Shown in pieces: positions 16,895-24,033 of a DNA stretch of 64,000 bases. The position numbers and the translations under genes are program-made. This DNA comes from Fictibacillus marinisediminis (GTDB lineage Bacteria > Bacillota > Bacilli > Bacillales > Fictibacillaceae): positions 744,001 to 808,000 of the forward strand of contig NZ_JAIWJX010000002.1 in the NCBI RefSeq assembly GCF_023149135.1, written 5' to 3'. A model generated the notes under the pieces. It did not search any database, was not told the origin of the DNA, and was given only the letters and a program-made list of their open reading frames with translations. Numbering within the stretch: position 1 is the stretch's first letter; each line of letters opens with the position of its first letter.

Positions 16895-16993
16895 ATGATA
16901 AGGGGCAAAGCTTATAAACTGCTCGAGAGCCATGGATTTCAAGTGGTGAATATGGCTGGCGGTATGCTGGCATGGGAAGGTCCAACAGAGTAA
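16895..16993 (+). pseudogene. C-terminal remnant of a rhodanese domain (32 codons)
   Basis: The short frame MIRGKAYKLLESHGFQVVNM continues AGGMLAWEGPTE and ends in TAA. This is the last ~30 residues of a rhodanese homology domain: the helix after the active-site loop, then the GGMLAWEG signature. Everything upstream, including the catalytic CxxGxRS loop, is gone, and no RBS precedes it. It starts 1 nt after the DsrE-like gene and stops 20 nt before the third CstR-type operator. It looks like the scar of a deletion that removed most of a stand-alone rhodanese gene. The neighbouring TusA-rhodanese fusion retains an intact rhodanese. Confidence 0.7.
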
Positions 16994-17012
16994 AAAAATT
17001 TCGGGAATTAAT

Positions 17013-17028
17013 ATACCCCTATAGGTAT
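17013..17028 (+). promoter_or_regulatory. CstR-type operator before the TusA-rhodanese gene (site 3)
   Basis: ATACCCCTATAGGTAT is the third copy of the same inverted repeat, 17 bp before the translation start at 17045. It follows the rhodanese remnant, so the downstream genes can be controlled separately from the DsrE-like gene. Confidence 0.7.
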
Positions 17029-17044
17029 ATATGGAGGGATAATG

Positions 17045-17632
17045 ATGGTTAAAGCAAACGTAACACTCGATGCGAAAGGAATGGCATGTCCGATGCCAAT
17101 TGTAAAAACGAAAAAAGCAATAAGTTCTCTAGAGGCTGGAGAGGTCATTGAGGTCCTGGCCACCGACAAAGGCTCAAAAGCTGACATGAAGGCTTGGGCA
17201 ACCAGCACTGGTCATCAGTATTTGGGCACGATTGACGAAAACGGGGTACTGAAACACTACATCCGTAAAGCCAGCGGTGAGGAAGCTGAGGAGAAACGCT
17301 ATCCTCATGTTATTACAAACGAGGATCTTTCAAAGCTGTTGGATGAAAAGAAAAACATCATGGTTCTCGATGTCCGAGAAACAGCCGAATATGCATTTGG
17401 CCATATTCCAAAAGCTATTTCCATTCCACTTGGCGATTTAAACGATCGTTTAAATGAATTAAAACAGGATGCTGAAATTTATGTGGTGTGCAGAACCGGA
17501 AACAGAAGTGACCTTGCTGCACAGCAGCTAACGGCAGCAGGTTTTAACATCGTTACCAATGTCGTTCCGGGAATGAGCAATTGGGAAGGACCTGTTGAAA
17601 AATCAGTTGAAGCCAAGTTTTTGGAGGGATAA
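17045..17632 (+). CDS. TusA-rhodanese fusion sulfurtransferase (YrkF-like)
   Basis: The 195-residue protein joins a TusA domain (residues 1-75; catalytic Cys15 in GMACPMPIVKTKK) to a rhodanese domain (residues ~85-185; MVLDVRETAEYAFGHIPKAISIPLG, active-site Cys149 in VVCRTGNRS, closing GMSNWEGP). Both catalytic cysteines are present. Such fusions accept sulfane sulfur from persulfides and hand it on, similar to two modules of S. aureus CstA. GGAGGG (17033-17038) is 6 nt from ATG 17045 and 3 nt from the preceding ATG 17042, so 17045 is preferred. It begins the yrkF-yrkH-yrkI-yrkJ-type gene order and lies 3 nt upstream of the next gene. Confidence 0.9.
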   Translation: MVKANVTLDAKGMACPMPIVKTKKAISSLEAGEVIEVLATDKGSKADMKAWATSTGHQYLGTIDENGVLKHYIRKASGEEAEEKRYPHVITNEDLSKLLDEKKNIMVLDVRETAEYAFGHIPKAISIPLGDLNDRLNELKQDAEIYVVCRTGNRSDLAAQQLTAAGFNIVTNVVPGMSNWEGPVEKSVEAKFLEG

Positions 17633-17635
17633 GAA

Positions 17636-18763
17636 ATGACTGTAAAAGAGATGACGGCAAAGCAATTGGCAAGAAGAGTGATTGAGCAATCAGAGTTGTT
17701 TATTCTTGATGTACGAAATGAAGATGCGTTTGCCGACTGGAAGATTGAGGGGAAGAATATTGAACATTTGAGCGTACCCTATTTTGGCCTTTTGGATGGG
17801 GTAGAAGGTATTTTAGATCAAATTCCAGCTGATAAAGAAACCTTGGTTGTTTGTGCCAAAGAGGGCTCATCCGTTATGGTAGCAGAAATGTTATCAGAGG
17901 AAGGCCGTTCTGTGTCATACCTAAAAGGTGGCATGAAAGCATGGAGTGAATATTTGGAGCCGGTGAGAATTGGTGATCTTAAAGACGGCGGGGCGATCTA
18001 TCAATTCGTGCGCCTGGGAAAAGGCTGCTTATCCTATCTGGTTGAATCAGATGGTGAGGCATTGATCGTAGATGCAGCCCGAATGGTTGGACCGTATGAA
18101 ACGTTCGCTGAAGAAAAGGGCCTAAAGATTAAGTATTTGGCAGATACTCATCTTCATGCCGATCACATTTCTGGCGGCAGAATGCTTGCGGAAAAAGCGG
18201 GGGGAACCTATTGTTTTCCTCCTAAAGATGCTGAGGAAGTGACATTTCAATTTCAACCGCTGGAGGAAGGGAAGGGTCTTACGGTAGGCCGTACTACGGT
18301 TTCTGTAAATCCTATCTATTCACCGGGGCATACGATTGGGAGTACAACTCTTCTTGTGGATGATCAATATTTGTTAACCGGGGATATTCTGTTCGTTGAA
18401 TCCATCGGCCGACCGGATCTTGCAGGTAAGGCAGAAGATTGGGTTGGAGATTTAAGAAACACACTTTATGCTACCTACAAAGAACTCGATGGAAAGTTGA
18501 TTGTATTGCCTGCACATTTTTCTAACGTATCTGAACTTGGTGAACAGGGGCAGGTAAACGCTCATTTAAGCGACTTGTTCAAAAACAATGCTGGACTTCA
18601 TCTTGATGAAGAAGAGTTTAGAAAAGCAGTAACCGAAAACCTGCCTCCTCAGCCTAATTCTTATCAGGAAATTCGTGAAACCAACATGGGGAAATTGAAC
18701 CCTGATCAAGAAAAACAGCAAGAGATGGAGATTGGCCCCAACCGCTGTGCGATTCACGGTTAA
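17636..18763 (+). CDS. Rhodanese / metallo-beta-lactamase protein, persulfide dioxygenase-like (CstB/YrkH-like)
   Basis: The 375-residue protein has an N-terminal rhodanese domain (residues ~5-112; [15 protein letters not shown], Cys73 in [22 protein letters not shown]). A metallo-beta-lactamase domain of the ETHE1/persulfide dioxygenase class follows: THLHADH at 171-177 (H172, H174, D176, H177), [25 protein letters not shown], and VLPAHFSN. These residues form the mononuclear Fe site of persulfide dioxygenases, which oxidise persulfides to sulfite. The C-terminus ends [11 protein letters not shown]. The domain order is rhodanese first, whereas S. aureus CstB has its rhodanese last. It is 3 nt after the TusA-rhodanese gene and 21 nt before a TusA gene. 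Confidence 0.9.
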   Translation: MTVKEMTAKQLARRVIEQSELFILDVRNEDAFADWKIEGKNIEHLSVPYFGLLDGVEGILDQIPADKETLVVCAKEGSSVMVAEMLSEEGRSVSYLKGGMKAWSEYLEPVRIGDLKDGGAIYQFVRLGKGCLSYLVESDGEALIVDAARMVGPYETFAEEKGLKIKYLADTHLHADHISGGRMLAEKAGGTYCFPPKDAEEVTFQFQPLEEGKGLTVGRTTVSVNPIYSPGHTIGSTTLLVDDQYLLTGDILFVESIGRPDLAGKAEDWVGDLRNTLYATYKELDGKLIVLPAHFSNVSELGEQGQVNAHLSDLFKNNAGLHLDEEEFRKAVTENLPPQPNSYQEIRETNMGKLNPDQEKQQEMEIGPNRCAIHG

Positions 18764-18784
18764 TAAAAAAGGAGGAATAAAACG

Positions 18785-19012
18785 ATGAAAGCAGATAAAT
18801 TTTTAGATGCAAAAGGACTGGCATGCCCGATGCCGATCGTTAGAACGAAAAAAGCGATGGATGAATTGGAATCCGGTCAGGTGCTTGAAATCCATGCTAC
18901 AGATAAAGGTTCGAAAAGCGATCTCTCCGCATGGGTAAAAGCAGGTGGCCATGAATTTTTGGAGCAAACGGAAGAAAACGGAGTTTTTACGTTTTTTGTC
19001 AAAAAGAAATAA
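18785..19012 (+). CDS. TusA-type sulfur carrier protein (YrkI-like)
   Basis: The 75-residue protein is a single TusA domain: FLDAKGLACPMPIVRTKKAMDELESGQVLEIHATDKGSKSDLSAWVKAGGHEFL. Cys14 in the CPMP motif is the persulfide-carrying residue. The sequence closely resembles the TusA half of the fusion protein at 17045-17632, suggesting duplication within the cluster. AAGGAGGAATAAAACG precedes the ATG. It lies between the dioxygenase-like and permease-like genes on the same strand with short gaps, so it is part of the operon. Confidence 0.93.
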   Translation: MKADKFLDAKGLACPMPIVRTKKAMDELESGQVLEIHATDKGSKSDLSAWVKAGGHEFLEQTEENGVFTFFVKKK

Positions 19013-19036
19013 AAGAGGAGATCGGGGGTGTAAAGA

Positions 19037-19819
19037 ATGGACGCAGGCTATCTCATTACGATCTTCATTATCGGCTTTATCGGCTCTTTTATTTCTGGAA
19101 TGCTGGGTATAGGCGGAGCAATTATTAATTATCCCATCCTATTATATATTCCCCCTTTATTGGGTTTCGCAGGATTTACAGCACATAATGTATCAGGCAT
19201 CGTTGCCGTACAAGTGTTTTTCTCAACACTTGCTGGAATTCTGGCCTATCGCAAGGGTGGATTTATCAATGGAAAGCTGCTGATGATCATGGGGACGAGT
19301 TCCCTTGCAGGCAGTTTTATTGGGGGGTATGGTTCACACCTGCTGCCTGAGAGCGGCATTAACATTATTTATGGATTGATGGCCGTTACAGCAGCCATCA
19401 TGATGATGCTCCCGAAAAAAGAAAAAGAGAATGCTTCAGGAGCAGATGTATGTTTCAACGAAAAACTTGCAGGAATTTTAGCCTTTATTACCGGGGTTTT
19501 TGCAGGTATAGTAGGTGCAGGAGGAGCTTTTATCCTAGTTCCTATTATGCTTGTCGTTTTAAAAATTCCAATCCGGATGACAATTGCAACCAGCTTGGGA
19601 ATTACATTTCTATCGTCCATCGGATCAGTCATTGGAAAAATGGCAACTGGGCAGATTCTGTACCATCCGGCCGTCATCATGCTGATCGTCAGTTTAATTG
19701 CTGCTCCGTTTGGAGTTAAAGCAGGAAAGAAAATGAATTCAAATGTCCTGCAGGTTATTCTTGCAGTATTGATCATCGCAACAGCATTAAAAATATGGAT
19801 CGATATTTTAATGACATGA
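19037..19819 (+). CDS. TauE/SafE-family membrane permease (YrkJ-like)
   Basis: The 260-residue protein has about eight membrane helices in two repeated halves: IGFIGSFISGMLGIGGAIINYPILLYI in the first and ITGVFAGIVGAGGAFILVPIMLVV in the second, with GIGG/GAGG loops typical of TauE/SafE. The family exports or imports small sulfur anions such as sulfite, sulfoacetate or thiosulfate. In this setting export of sulfite made by the persulfide dioxygenase is the natural guess, but direction and substrate are inferred. It is the last gene of the sulfur cluster, followed by a clear terminator. Confidence 0.9.
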   Translation: MDAGYLITIFIIGFIGSFISGMLGIGGAIINYPILLYIPPLLGFAGFTAHNVSGIVAVQVFFSTLAGILAYRKGGFINGKLLMIMGTSSLAGSFIGGYGSHLLPESGINIIYGLMAVTAAIMMMLPKKEKENASGADVCFNEKLAGILAFITGVFAGIVGAGGAFILVPIMLVVLKIPIRMTIATSLGITFLSSIGSVIGKMATGQILYHPAVIMLIVSLIAAPFGVKAGKKMNSNVLQVILAVLIIATALKIWIDILMT

Positions 19820-19822
19820 TAG

Positions 19823-19855
19823 AAAGCCGCCTTTTATAAAAGGGCGGTTTTTTTG
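19823..19855 (+). terminator. Rho-independent terminator of the sulfur cluster
   Basis: The stem AAGCCGCCTTTT / AAAAGGGCGGTTT with a TATA-type loop and a T7 tail lies just after the TauE/SafE stop. Confidence 0.9.
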
Positions 19856-20021
19856 TTCAATACTTTTTAATACCTACTTACTTTTTACGCGTTGGTAGTA
19901 TATAATACATAGGAACATTCCTTTAAGTGGAATAGTCAGTCTGTCAGCTTTGCAAACTAAGAAAACAGAATGATAAAATTAAAAGCAAACATCTGTTTCA
20001 TAAAAAAGGGGATTAAACATA

Positions 20022-20780
20022 ATGGAACAAGCGAAACTTGACTCTAAAGTTCTTTCCATACTTGAAGATAAAATTCAGCTGATTAAAACACCTGAAGGGG
20101 GCGGTATCTATTTGGTCGGACCGATTCGCCTGCCTGTGAACCTCTACGGGGAAACAGTCGTCTTTCAGTGGTATTGCTGGCTTCAAAGAAATGAAATTAC
20201 GGATGATTACGAAAAAATTATTGAAAAATTGTCTTCTGACAACCTGGCCGAATACCAGCAGTCAAGCGTATTGGTGTACGGAGACTTTGAATACAATGAA
20301 GAGGCCTTAATTCGTATGCATTCCATTTGCCATACAGGAGATATTTTCGGAAGCAAACGCTGTGACTGCGGATTTCAATTAAAGCAATCCATGCAGATGA
20401 TTAAGGAACATGGAACTGGCGCTCTCTTTTACCTTGCCAATCACGAAGGAAGAGGCATCGGTTTATTCTCAAAAGCGATGGCTTACGTTCTTCAGGAAAA
20501 TGGCTACGATACAGTAGAAGCAAACCTGAACTTAGGATTCGTCGATGATTCAAGGAACTATGAGGACGCTATACATGTATTAAAAGCGCTGCGTAAAAAA
20601 CCCGTCACATTAATTACAAATAACCCTAAAAAGCTGGCGGCCTTAAAAAATTCAGGCATGCATCTGTCAGGTCGGACACCATTATGGGGAGACGTTTCAG
20701 AGTTTAATGAGACTTACCTGAATACAAAGGTAGCCCGCTCCGGACACTTAAAAGAGGAAGAAGGCTGCCCAAATGGCTAA
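20022..20780 (+). CDS. GTP cyclohydrolase II, stand-alone (second RibA)
   Basis: The 252-residue protein has a ~75-residue N-terminal extension, then a GTP cyclohydrolase II domain. The three zinc cysteines are in SICHTGDIFGSKRCDCGFQL. The nucleotide and catalytic motifs are HEGRGIGLFSKA, DTVEANLNLGFVDDSRNY and ITNNPKKLAALKNSGM. There is no DHBP-synthase half, unlike RibBA at 38351-39544, so the window holds two cyclohydrolase II domains. GTP is opened to the pyrimidine precursor of riboflavin. Its stop overlaps ribD by 8 nt. The ~165 bp upstream contain no FMN-riboswitch elements. Confidence 0.88.
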   Translation: MEQAKLDSKVLSILEDKIQLIKTPEGGGIYLVGPIRLPVNLYGETVVFQWYCWLQRNEITDDYEKIIEKLSSDNLAEYQQSSVLVYGDFEYNEEALIRMHSICHTGDIFGSKRCDCGFQLKQSMQMIKEHGTGALFYLANHEGRGIGLFSKAMAYVLQENGYDTVEANLNLGFVDDSRNYEDAIHVLKALRKKPVTLITNNPKKLAALKNSGMHLSGRTPLWGDVSEFNETYLNTKVARSGHLKEEEGCPNG

Positions 20781-21873
20781 TCATGAATTTTATATGAGAC
20801 TGGCACTTGATAATGCACGTGCGATGAAGGGCCAAACGGATCCTAATCCCATGGTCGGGGCGGTCATTGTTAATGATAACCGAATCGTAGGAATCGGGTC
20901 ACACTTAAAGCCGGGGGAACCACACGCTGAAATTCATGCGATCCGGATGGCGGGTGAGAAGACAGTAGGAGGAACGATTTATGTTACCCTTGAACCTTGC
21001 TCACATCACGGAAGAACAGGGCCATGTGCTGAAGCCATTGTGAAAGCCGGTCTTAAAAAGGTAGTGATCGCAAGCCTTGACCCTAATCCGCTCGTTTCAG
21101 GCAGAGGCGTCGCCATTTTAAAAGAAGCGGGTATAGAGGTCATAACGGGTGTTCTTGAGCGTGAATCGCAAAACATGAATGAAGTATTCAACAAATTTAT
21201 CGTCCAGAAGAGGCCGTTCGTAACGACTAAATCAGCGGTTACACTTGATGGCAAAATATCCACCTACACTTCAGACAGCAAGTGGATTACGTCGGAAGAA
21301 GCACGGACAGACGTTCATAACATCCGTAACGAGAACATGGCCATTCTTGTGGGTGTCAATACGGTGATCAAGGATGATCCTGAGCTAACAACAAGGATTC
21401 CAAACGGCCGAAATCCGATAAGGGTGATCCTCGATTCAACGTTAAGAATCCCGCTTGAATCAAAGGTTGTTCAGGACGGCAAAGCAGAATCGTGGATCTT
21501 TACTACCGAGCGCGCCAGTGAAGAGAAAATAAAAGAGCTTGAAAATGCAGGGGTCTCTGTTTTTGTAACAAAAAGCCCCGGCGATCAGGTAAGCCCTGTG
21601 GAAGTCGTTGACCTGCTGGGAGAACAGCTCGTTTCATCACTCATGATTGAAGGAGGAGGAGCTGTTATTGCGGCTTTTCTTCAGCATCAGCTCGTTGATA
21701 AAGTGGTAGTTTATATGGCACCCAAACTGGTTGGCGGAAGCCATGCGCCTACTTTTCTTGAAGGAACGGGGATCGAAAAGATGAGCGATGCGGTTGAACT
21801 GCGGGATTTGAGCGTCGAACAAACAGGCAATGATTTTAAATTCACCGGTTACCCGGTGTATCAGGGAAAGTAA
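20773..21873 (+). CDS. ribD: Bifunctional riboflavin deaminase/reductase RibD
   Basis: The 366-residue protein has an N-terminal deaminase domain with the zinc motifs PHAEIHAI (HAE) and EPCSHHGRTGPC. A C-terminal HTP reductase domain runs from about residue 145 (PFVTTKSAVTLDGKISTYTSDSKWITSEEAR, ILVGVNTVIKDDPELTTR, SLMIEGGGAVIAAFLQHQLVDKVVVYMAPKLVGG). It carries out deamination and side-chain reduction after GTP cyclohydrolase II. The length matches B. subtilis RibDG (361 aa). This is the only RibD in the window, and it is absent from the FMN-riboswitch operon where B. subtilis keeps it. It overlaps the upstream cyclohydrolase by 8 nt and is 10 nt before a HAD phosphatase. Confidence 0.95.
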   Translation: MANHEFYMRLALDNARAMKGQTDPNPMVGAVIVNDNRIVGIGSHLKPGEPHAEIHAIRMAGEKTVGGTIYVTLEPCSHHGRTGPCAEAIVKAGLKKVVIASLDPNPLVSGRGVAILKEAGIEVITGVLERESQNMNEVFNKFIVQKRPFVTTKSAVTLDGKISTYTSDSKWITSEEARTDVHNIRNENMAILVGVNTVIKDDPELTTRIPNGRNPIRVILDSTLRIPLESKVVQDGKAESWIFTTERASEEKIKELENAGVSVFVTKSPGDQVSPVEVVDLLGEQLVSSLMIEGGGAVIAAFLQHQLVDKVVVYMAPKLVGGSHAPTFLEGTGIEKMSDAVELRDLSVEQTGNDFKFTGYPVYQGK

Positions 21874-21883
21874 GGAGAGTCAC

Positions 21884-22459
21884 ATGAAATTCGGTTTTGA
21901 TATAGATGATACATTGATTAATTTAAGAGGATACGCGTTTTCCATTTACAATAAGAAATTAAATCAAAAGAATGCACTGGATGTTTTTGAGGAATTGAAA
22001 ACAGTGGAGATTCATCATCCGTTTGGCCTCAGTGATCAGGAGGGCAAAGAGATGTGGAACAGCTCGCTCGAAGAAATATATTTTACATCCTGTCCTCCAT
22101 ATCCAAAGGCAGTAGAAACGCTGCAAGAGCTTCATCAGCAGGGCCATGAAATCTATTACATTACTGCCCGTCCTGGAGAACATGGCGAGCGTACAATGGA
22201 ATGGATGATTCAGCAAGGCTTTCCAGTAGAGGAAGATAAGTTTTTCTGTGGGATGAAGGACCATGAAAAGGTAAAAATCATCGAAGAGTTAGGTTTGGAT
22301 TATTATTTCGATGATAAACCAAGTGTCCTGGAGACACTGTCCAGCGATACACTGAAGGTCTTTGTGAGGGACCAGTCGTATAACAGGCATTACAAAGCCG
22401 AACGCCTTACAGACTGGGGAGAATTGAAAGGGATTCTAATGGAGAAGAACAGCAGATAA
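21884..22459 (+). CDS. HAD-superfamily phosphatase (YqfW-like nucleotidase)
   Basis: The 191-residue protein is a HAD hydrolase of the 5'(3')-deoxyribonucleotidase type: FGFDIDDTLINLRGYA (motif I, both aspartates), YYITARPGEHGERT (motif II), KVKIIEELGLDYYFDDKPSV (motifs III-IV). B. subtilis YqfW has the same layout and length. TAAGGAGAG precedes ATG 21884, 10 nt after the ribD stop, and a terminator closes the unit. In the riboflavin pathway a HAD phosphatase must dephosphorylate the RibD product (YcsE, YwtE and YitU do this in B. subtilis). The operon position makes this protein a candidate, which is inference. A nucleotidase role is equally open. Confidence 0.85.
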   Translation: MKFGFDIDDTLINLRGYAFSIYNKKLNQKNALDVFEELKTVEIHHPFGLSDQEGKEMWNSSLEEIYFTSCPPYPKAVETLQELHQQGHEIYYITARPGEHGERTMEWMIQQGFPVEEDKFFCGMKDHEKVKIIEELGLDYYFDDKPSVLETLSSDTLKVFVRDQSYNRHYKAERLTDWGELKGILMEKNSR

Positions 22460-22476
22460 ATCTGCTGTTCTTTTTT
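22447..22476 (+). terminator. Rho-independent terminator overlapping the HAD gene end
   Basis: A perfect 10-bp stem GAACAGCAGA / TCTGCTGTTC encloses TAAA, which contains the stop codon, and is followed by T6. Confidence 0.93.
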
Positions 22477-22522
22477 AATTTAAGGGCATGTTGCAGGGTG
22501 GCTGGTTTTCCGTAATCAAGCA

Positions 22523-22625
22523 TTGGCTAGTAAATGTTGAGTTTTGGACAGGATTTTTAGAGTTTGGCCAGTAAATCAGTAAGCTCGGCCAGTAAATTCC
22601 ATGTTCTGGCCAGTAACGGGATTGA
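22523..22625. repeat. Intergenic degenerate tandem array A, ~21-bp period, five units
   Basis: Copies of TTGGCCAGTAAAT (with variants GGCTAGTAAAT, GGACAGGATTT, GGCCAGTAACG) have their GG at 22525, 22546, 22566, 22587 and 22608, that is spacings of 21, 20, 21 and 21 bp. The remaining 8-9 bases of each unit vary. No gene covers the array. Confidence 0.75.
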
Positions 22626-22731
22626 AGGAGAGTTTGGTATGCAGTGTAGCCCGCAAAGCTTATGGAGCAACCCTTTTTTGGGGGAGTCGATAGATCATAT
22701 TTGATCATGTATGAGAGGGTAAAAATGGATG

Positions 22732-22836
22732 CCGCCCGATTATTCTGTTCAGGCGCCAAATTATTCCCTCAAGGCGCCTGAATATTTGCTTCAGCCGCCA
22801 AATTATATACCCCAGGCGTCCGATTGCCCTATGACT
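22732..22836. repeat. Intergenic degenerate tandem array B, exact 21-bp period, five units
   Basis: Units begin [CG]CGCC at 22732, 22753, 22774 and 22795, and GCGTC at 22816, a strict 21-bp spacing. Most units continue with AATTATTC-like and end CTTCAG-like. The plus strand could be read as a heptad (APNYSLK, APEYLLQ, PPNYIPQ) in a 60-codon ORF at 22729-22911, but nothing else supports coding. The gap 22460-23081 holds only arrays A and B, a hairpin and the feoA promoter. Confidence 0.75.
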
Positions 22837-22932
22837 CTAACCAAACACACTTCGAAACGCATTAAACTCCCTGAAACCCACACATTCAGGCCCAATAAGG
22901 AAAAAGAATAGCTTATTAGCGGATTTTTACTC

Positions 22933-22988
22933 GGCTGTCCTAAAAAAGTCGTCGTTTTATACGCTCTTTTGGGACACCCTTTTTTTTA
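22933..22988 (+). terminator. Terminator-like hairpin before feoA
   Basis: GGCTGTCCTAAAAAAG and CTTTTGGGACACCC form an imperfect stem followed by eight or more Ts. It would end any transcript crossing the 21-bp arrays. Confidence 0.55.
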
Positions 22989-23003
22989 TTTTTTTTAGAA
23001 ACA

Positions 23004-23032
23004 TTGACAAAGACAGTGTATATACATATGAT
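23004..23032 (+). promoter_or_regulatory. Sigma-A promoter of feoA-feoB
   Basis: TTGACA (23004-23009), a 17-bp spacer and TATGAT (23027-23032) lie 50 bp before feoA. No clear 19-bp Fur box was made out, although the region is AT-rich. Confidence 0.7.
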
Positions 23033-23081
23033 ATAAGCAAATGTTGCGCGAGGGAAACAAATAAGAGTGGAGGAAAAATAA

Positions 23082-23333
23082 ATGGATGGGACTAAATGTG
23101 GAATCTTGTTTGAAGGCAAAAAAGGCGACTTCATTCGCATCACCTCCATGGAGATCGAAGGTGTGATGAGAAGAAGGCTGCTGGATCTTGGTTTTGTGCC
23201 GGGAGCTGTTGTGGAAGTTATAAGGAAAAGTCCGCTGGGAGATCCCATTGCTTTTCGGGTGAGCCAGACGACGATTGCTTTAAGGAAAGAAGAGAGCACA
23301 AGAATACAGGGGGAGCTGATACAGCGTGACTGA
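23082..23333 (+). CDS. feoA: Ferrous iron transport protein A
   Basis: The 83-residue protein is a FeoA domain with an SH3-like fold: FIRITSMEIEGVMRRRLLDLGFVPGAVVEVIRKSPLGDPIAFRVSQTTIALRKEE. It accompanies FeoB, the Fe2+ permease, and is thought to modulate its G domain. ATG 23082 follows GGAGGAAAAATAA. Its stop overlaps the first feoB gene by 8 nt, so the genes are translationally coupled. A sigma-A-like promoter precedes it and there is no other upstream gene in the unit. Confidence 0.93.
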   Translation: MDGTKCGILFEGKKGDFIRITSMEIEGVMRRRLLDLGFVPGAVVEVIRKSPLGDPIAFRVSQTTIALRKEESTRIQGELIQRD

Positions 23334-24033
23334 TACATTTCGTGTAGCCTTAGCCGGCAATCCGAACACTGGTAAAAGCACTTTATTTAACGCTTTAACA
23401 GGACTGAAGCAGCATACCGGAAACTGGGCAGGCAAGACGGTTTCGGTTGCTGAAGGTACCGTTAGGCATAAAGATAAGCAGTACAGGTTTATCGATCTGC
23501 CGGGCACGTATTCCATTTTTTCAAATTCAGCGGATGAAGAAGCAGCCAGAAATTATATCATTTTTGAAAAACCTGACATTACACTCGTTGTCGTTGATGC
23601 TACGTCTCTTGAACGGAACCTGAACCTCGCTCTTCAAATCCTGGAGATGACAAAGAATGTGGTCATCTGCATTAATCTGATCGATGAGGCAGATAAAAGA
23701 GGCATCACGATCAATGAACGTTTAATGGCGAGGCGCCTTGGGGTTCCCGTTATTAAACTATCCGCAAGAAACAGGGCTGGATTTCCTTTATTGCTTGATA
23801 CGATTGATCGGATTGTATCTGGAAAGATCACGTGTGAACCTGCACAATTCAAATATGATGGTGAAATTGAAGCCGGGATTGCTTCTTTGGAGCCTTTCGT
23901 AAAAGAAGTTGTGGATGACCGTATTTCATCCCGATGGGTAGCATTACGTTTGCTGGACGGAGATGAATCCCTGCTGAACGAGCTGAATGAAAGATTAAAA
24001 GCGAAGGAGGAAACAGTATGCAATCTGAGCTAG
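23326..24033 (+). CDS. feoB: FeoB N-terminal part: G domain and regulatory helices, separate gene
   Basis: The 235-residue protein is the soluble half of FeoB. G1 is VALAGNPNTGKSTLFNALTG, switch I HTGNWAGKTVSV, G3 DLPGTYSIFSNSADEEA, G4 CINLIDEADKRG, and G5 KLSARNRAG. The helical guanine-dissociation-inhibitor region follows (RWVALRLLDGDESLLNELNERL). It ends at a stop where normal FeoB would continue into the membrane part. The start is GTG or TTG-like at the overlap with feoA (GTGACTGATACATTTCG). The membrane half is a separate ORF overlapping by 16 nt in another frame with its own RBS, so this is a genuine two-gene FeoB or a recently split one. Confidence 0.9.
   Translation: MTDTFRVALAGNPNTGKSTLFNALTGLKQHTGNWAGKTVSVAEGTVRHKDKQYRFIDLPGTYSIFSNSADEEAARNYIIFEKPDITLVVVDATSLERNLNLALQILEMTKNVVICINLIDEADKRGITINERLMARRLGVPVIKLSARNRAGFPLLLDTIDRIVSGKITCEPAQFKYDGEIEAGIASLEPFVKEVVDDRISSRWVALRLLDGDESLLNELNERLKAKEETVCNLS

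Noticed and set aside
19856..20021. FMN riboswitch before the stand-alone cyclohydrolase II
   Set aside because: None of the RFN blocks (e.g. GGGTCGGGTGAAATT, CCGACAGTATAGTCTGG) is present. Only a promoter-like AT-rich stretch with TATAAT is visible.
20022..21873. Toxoflavin-type biosynthesis (ToxB/ToxE homologues)
   Set aside because: Both proteins look like ordinary RibA/RibD, the main rib operon lacks ribD, and no methyltransferase or other tox partner is adjacent.
22523..22836. CRISPR array
   Set aside because: Units are only partly conserved, the period is 21 bp with no repeat/spacer distinction, and no cas genes are present.
22729..22911. 60-codon ORF with heptads APNYSLK/APEYLLQ/PPNYIPQ over array B
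   Set aside because: The heptad simply mirrors the 21-bp period. The RBS is ambiguous, the tail is non-repetitive and there is no family match. Kept as a repeat, not a gene.
23634..24023. 129-aa minus-strand ORF within feoB
   Set aside because: It is fully antisense to the conserved G-domain coding region, with a Ser/Arg-rich shadow composition. Other long antisense ORFs (e.g. 2280-2804, 38384-38899, 45306-45629) were rejected for the same reason.
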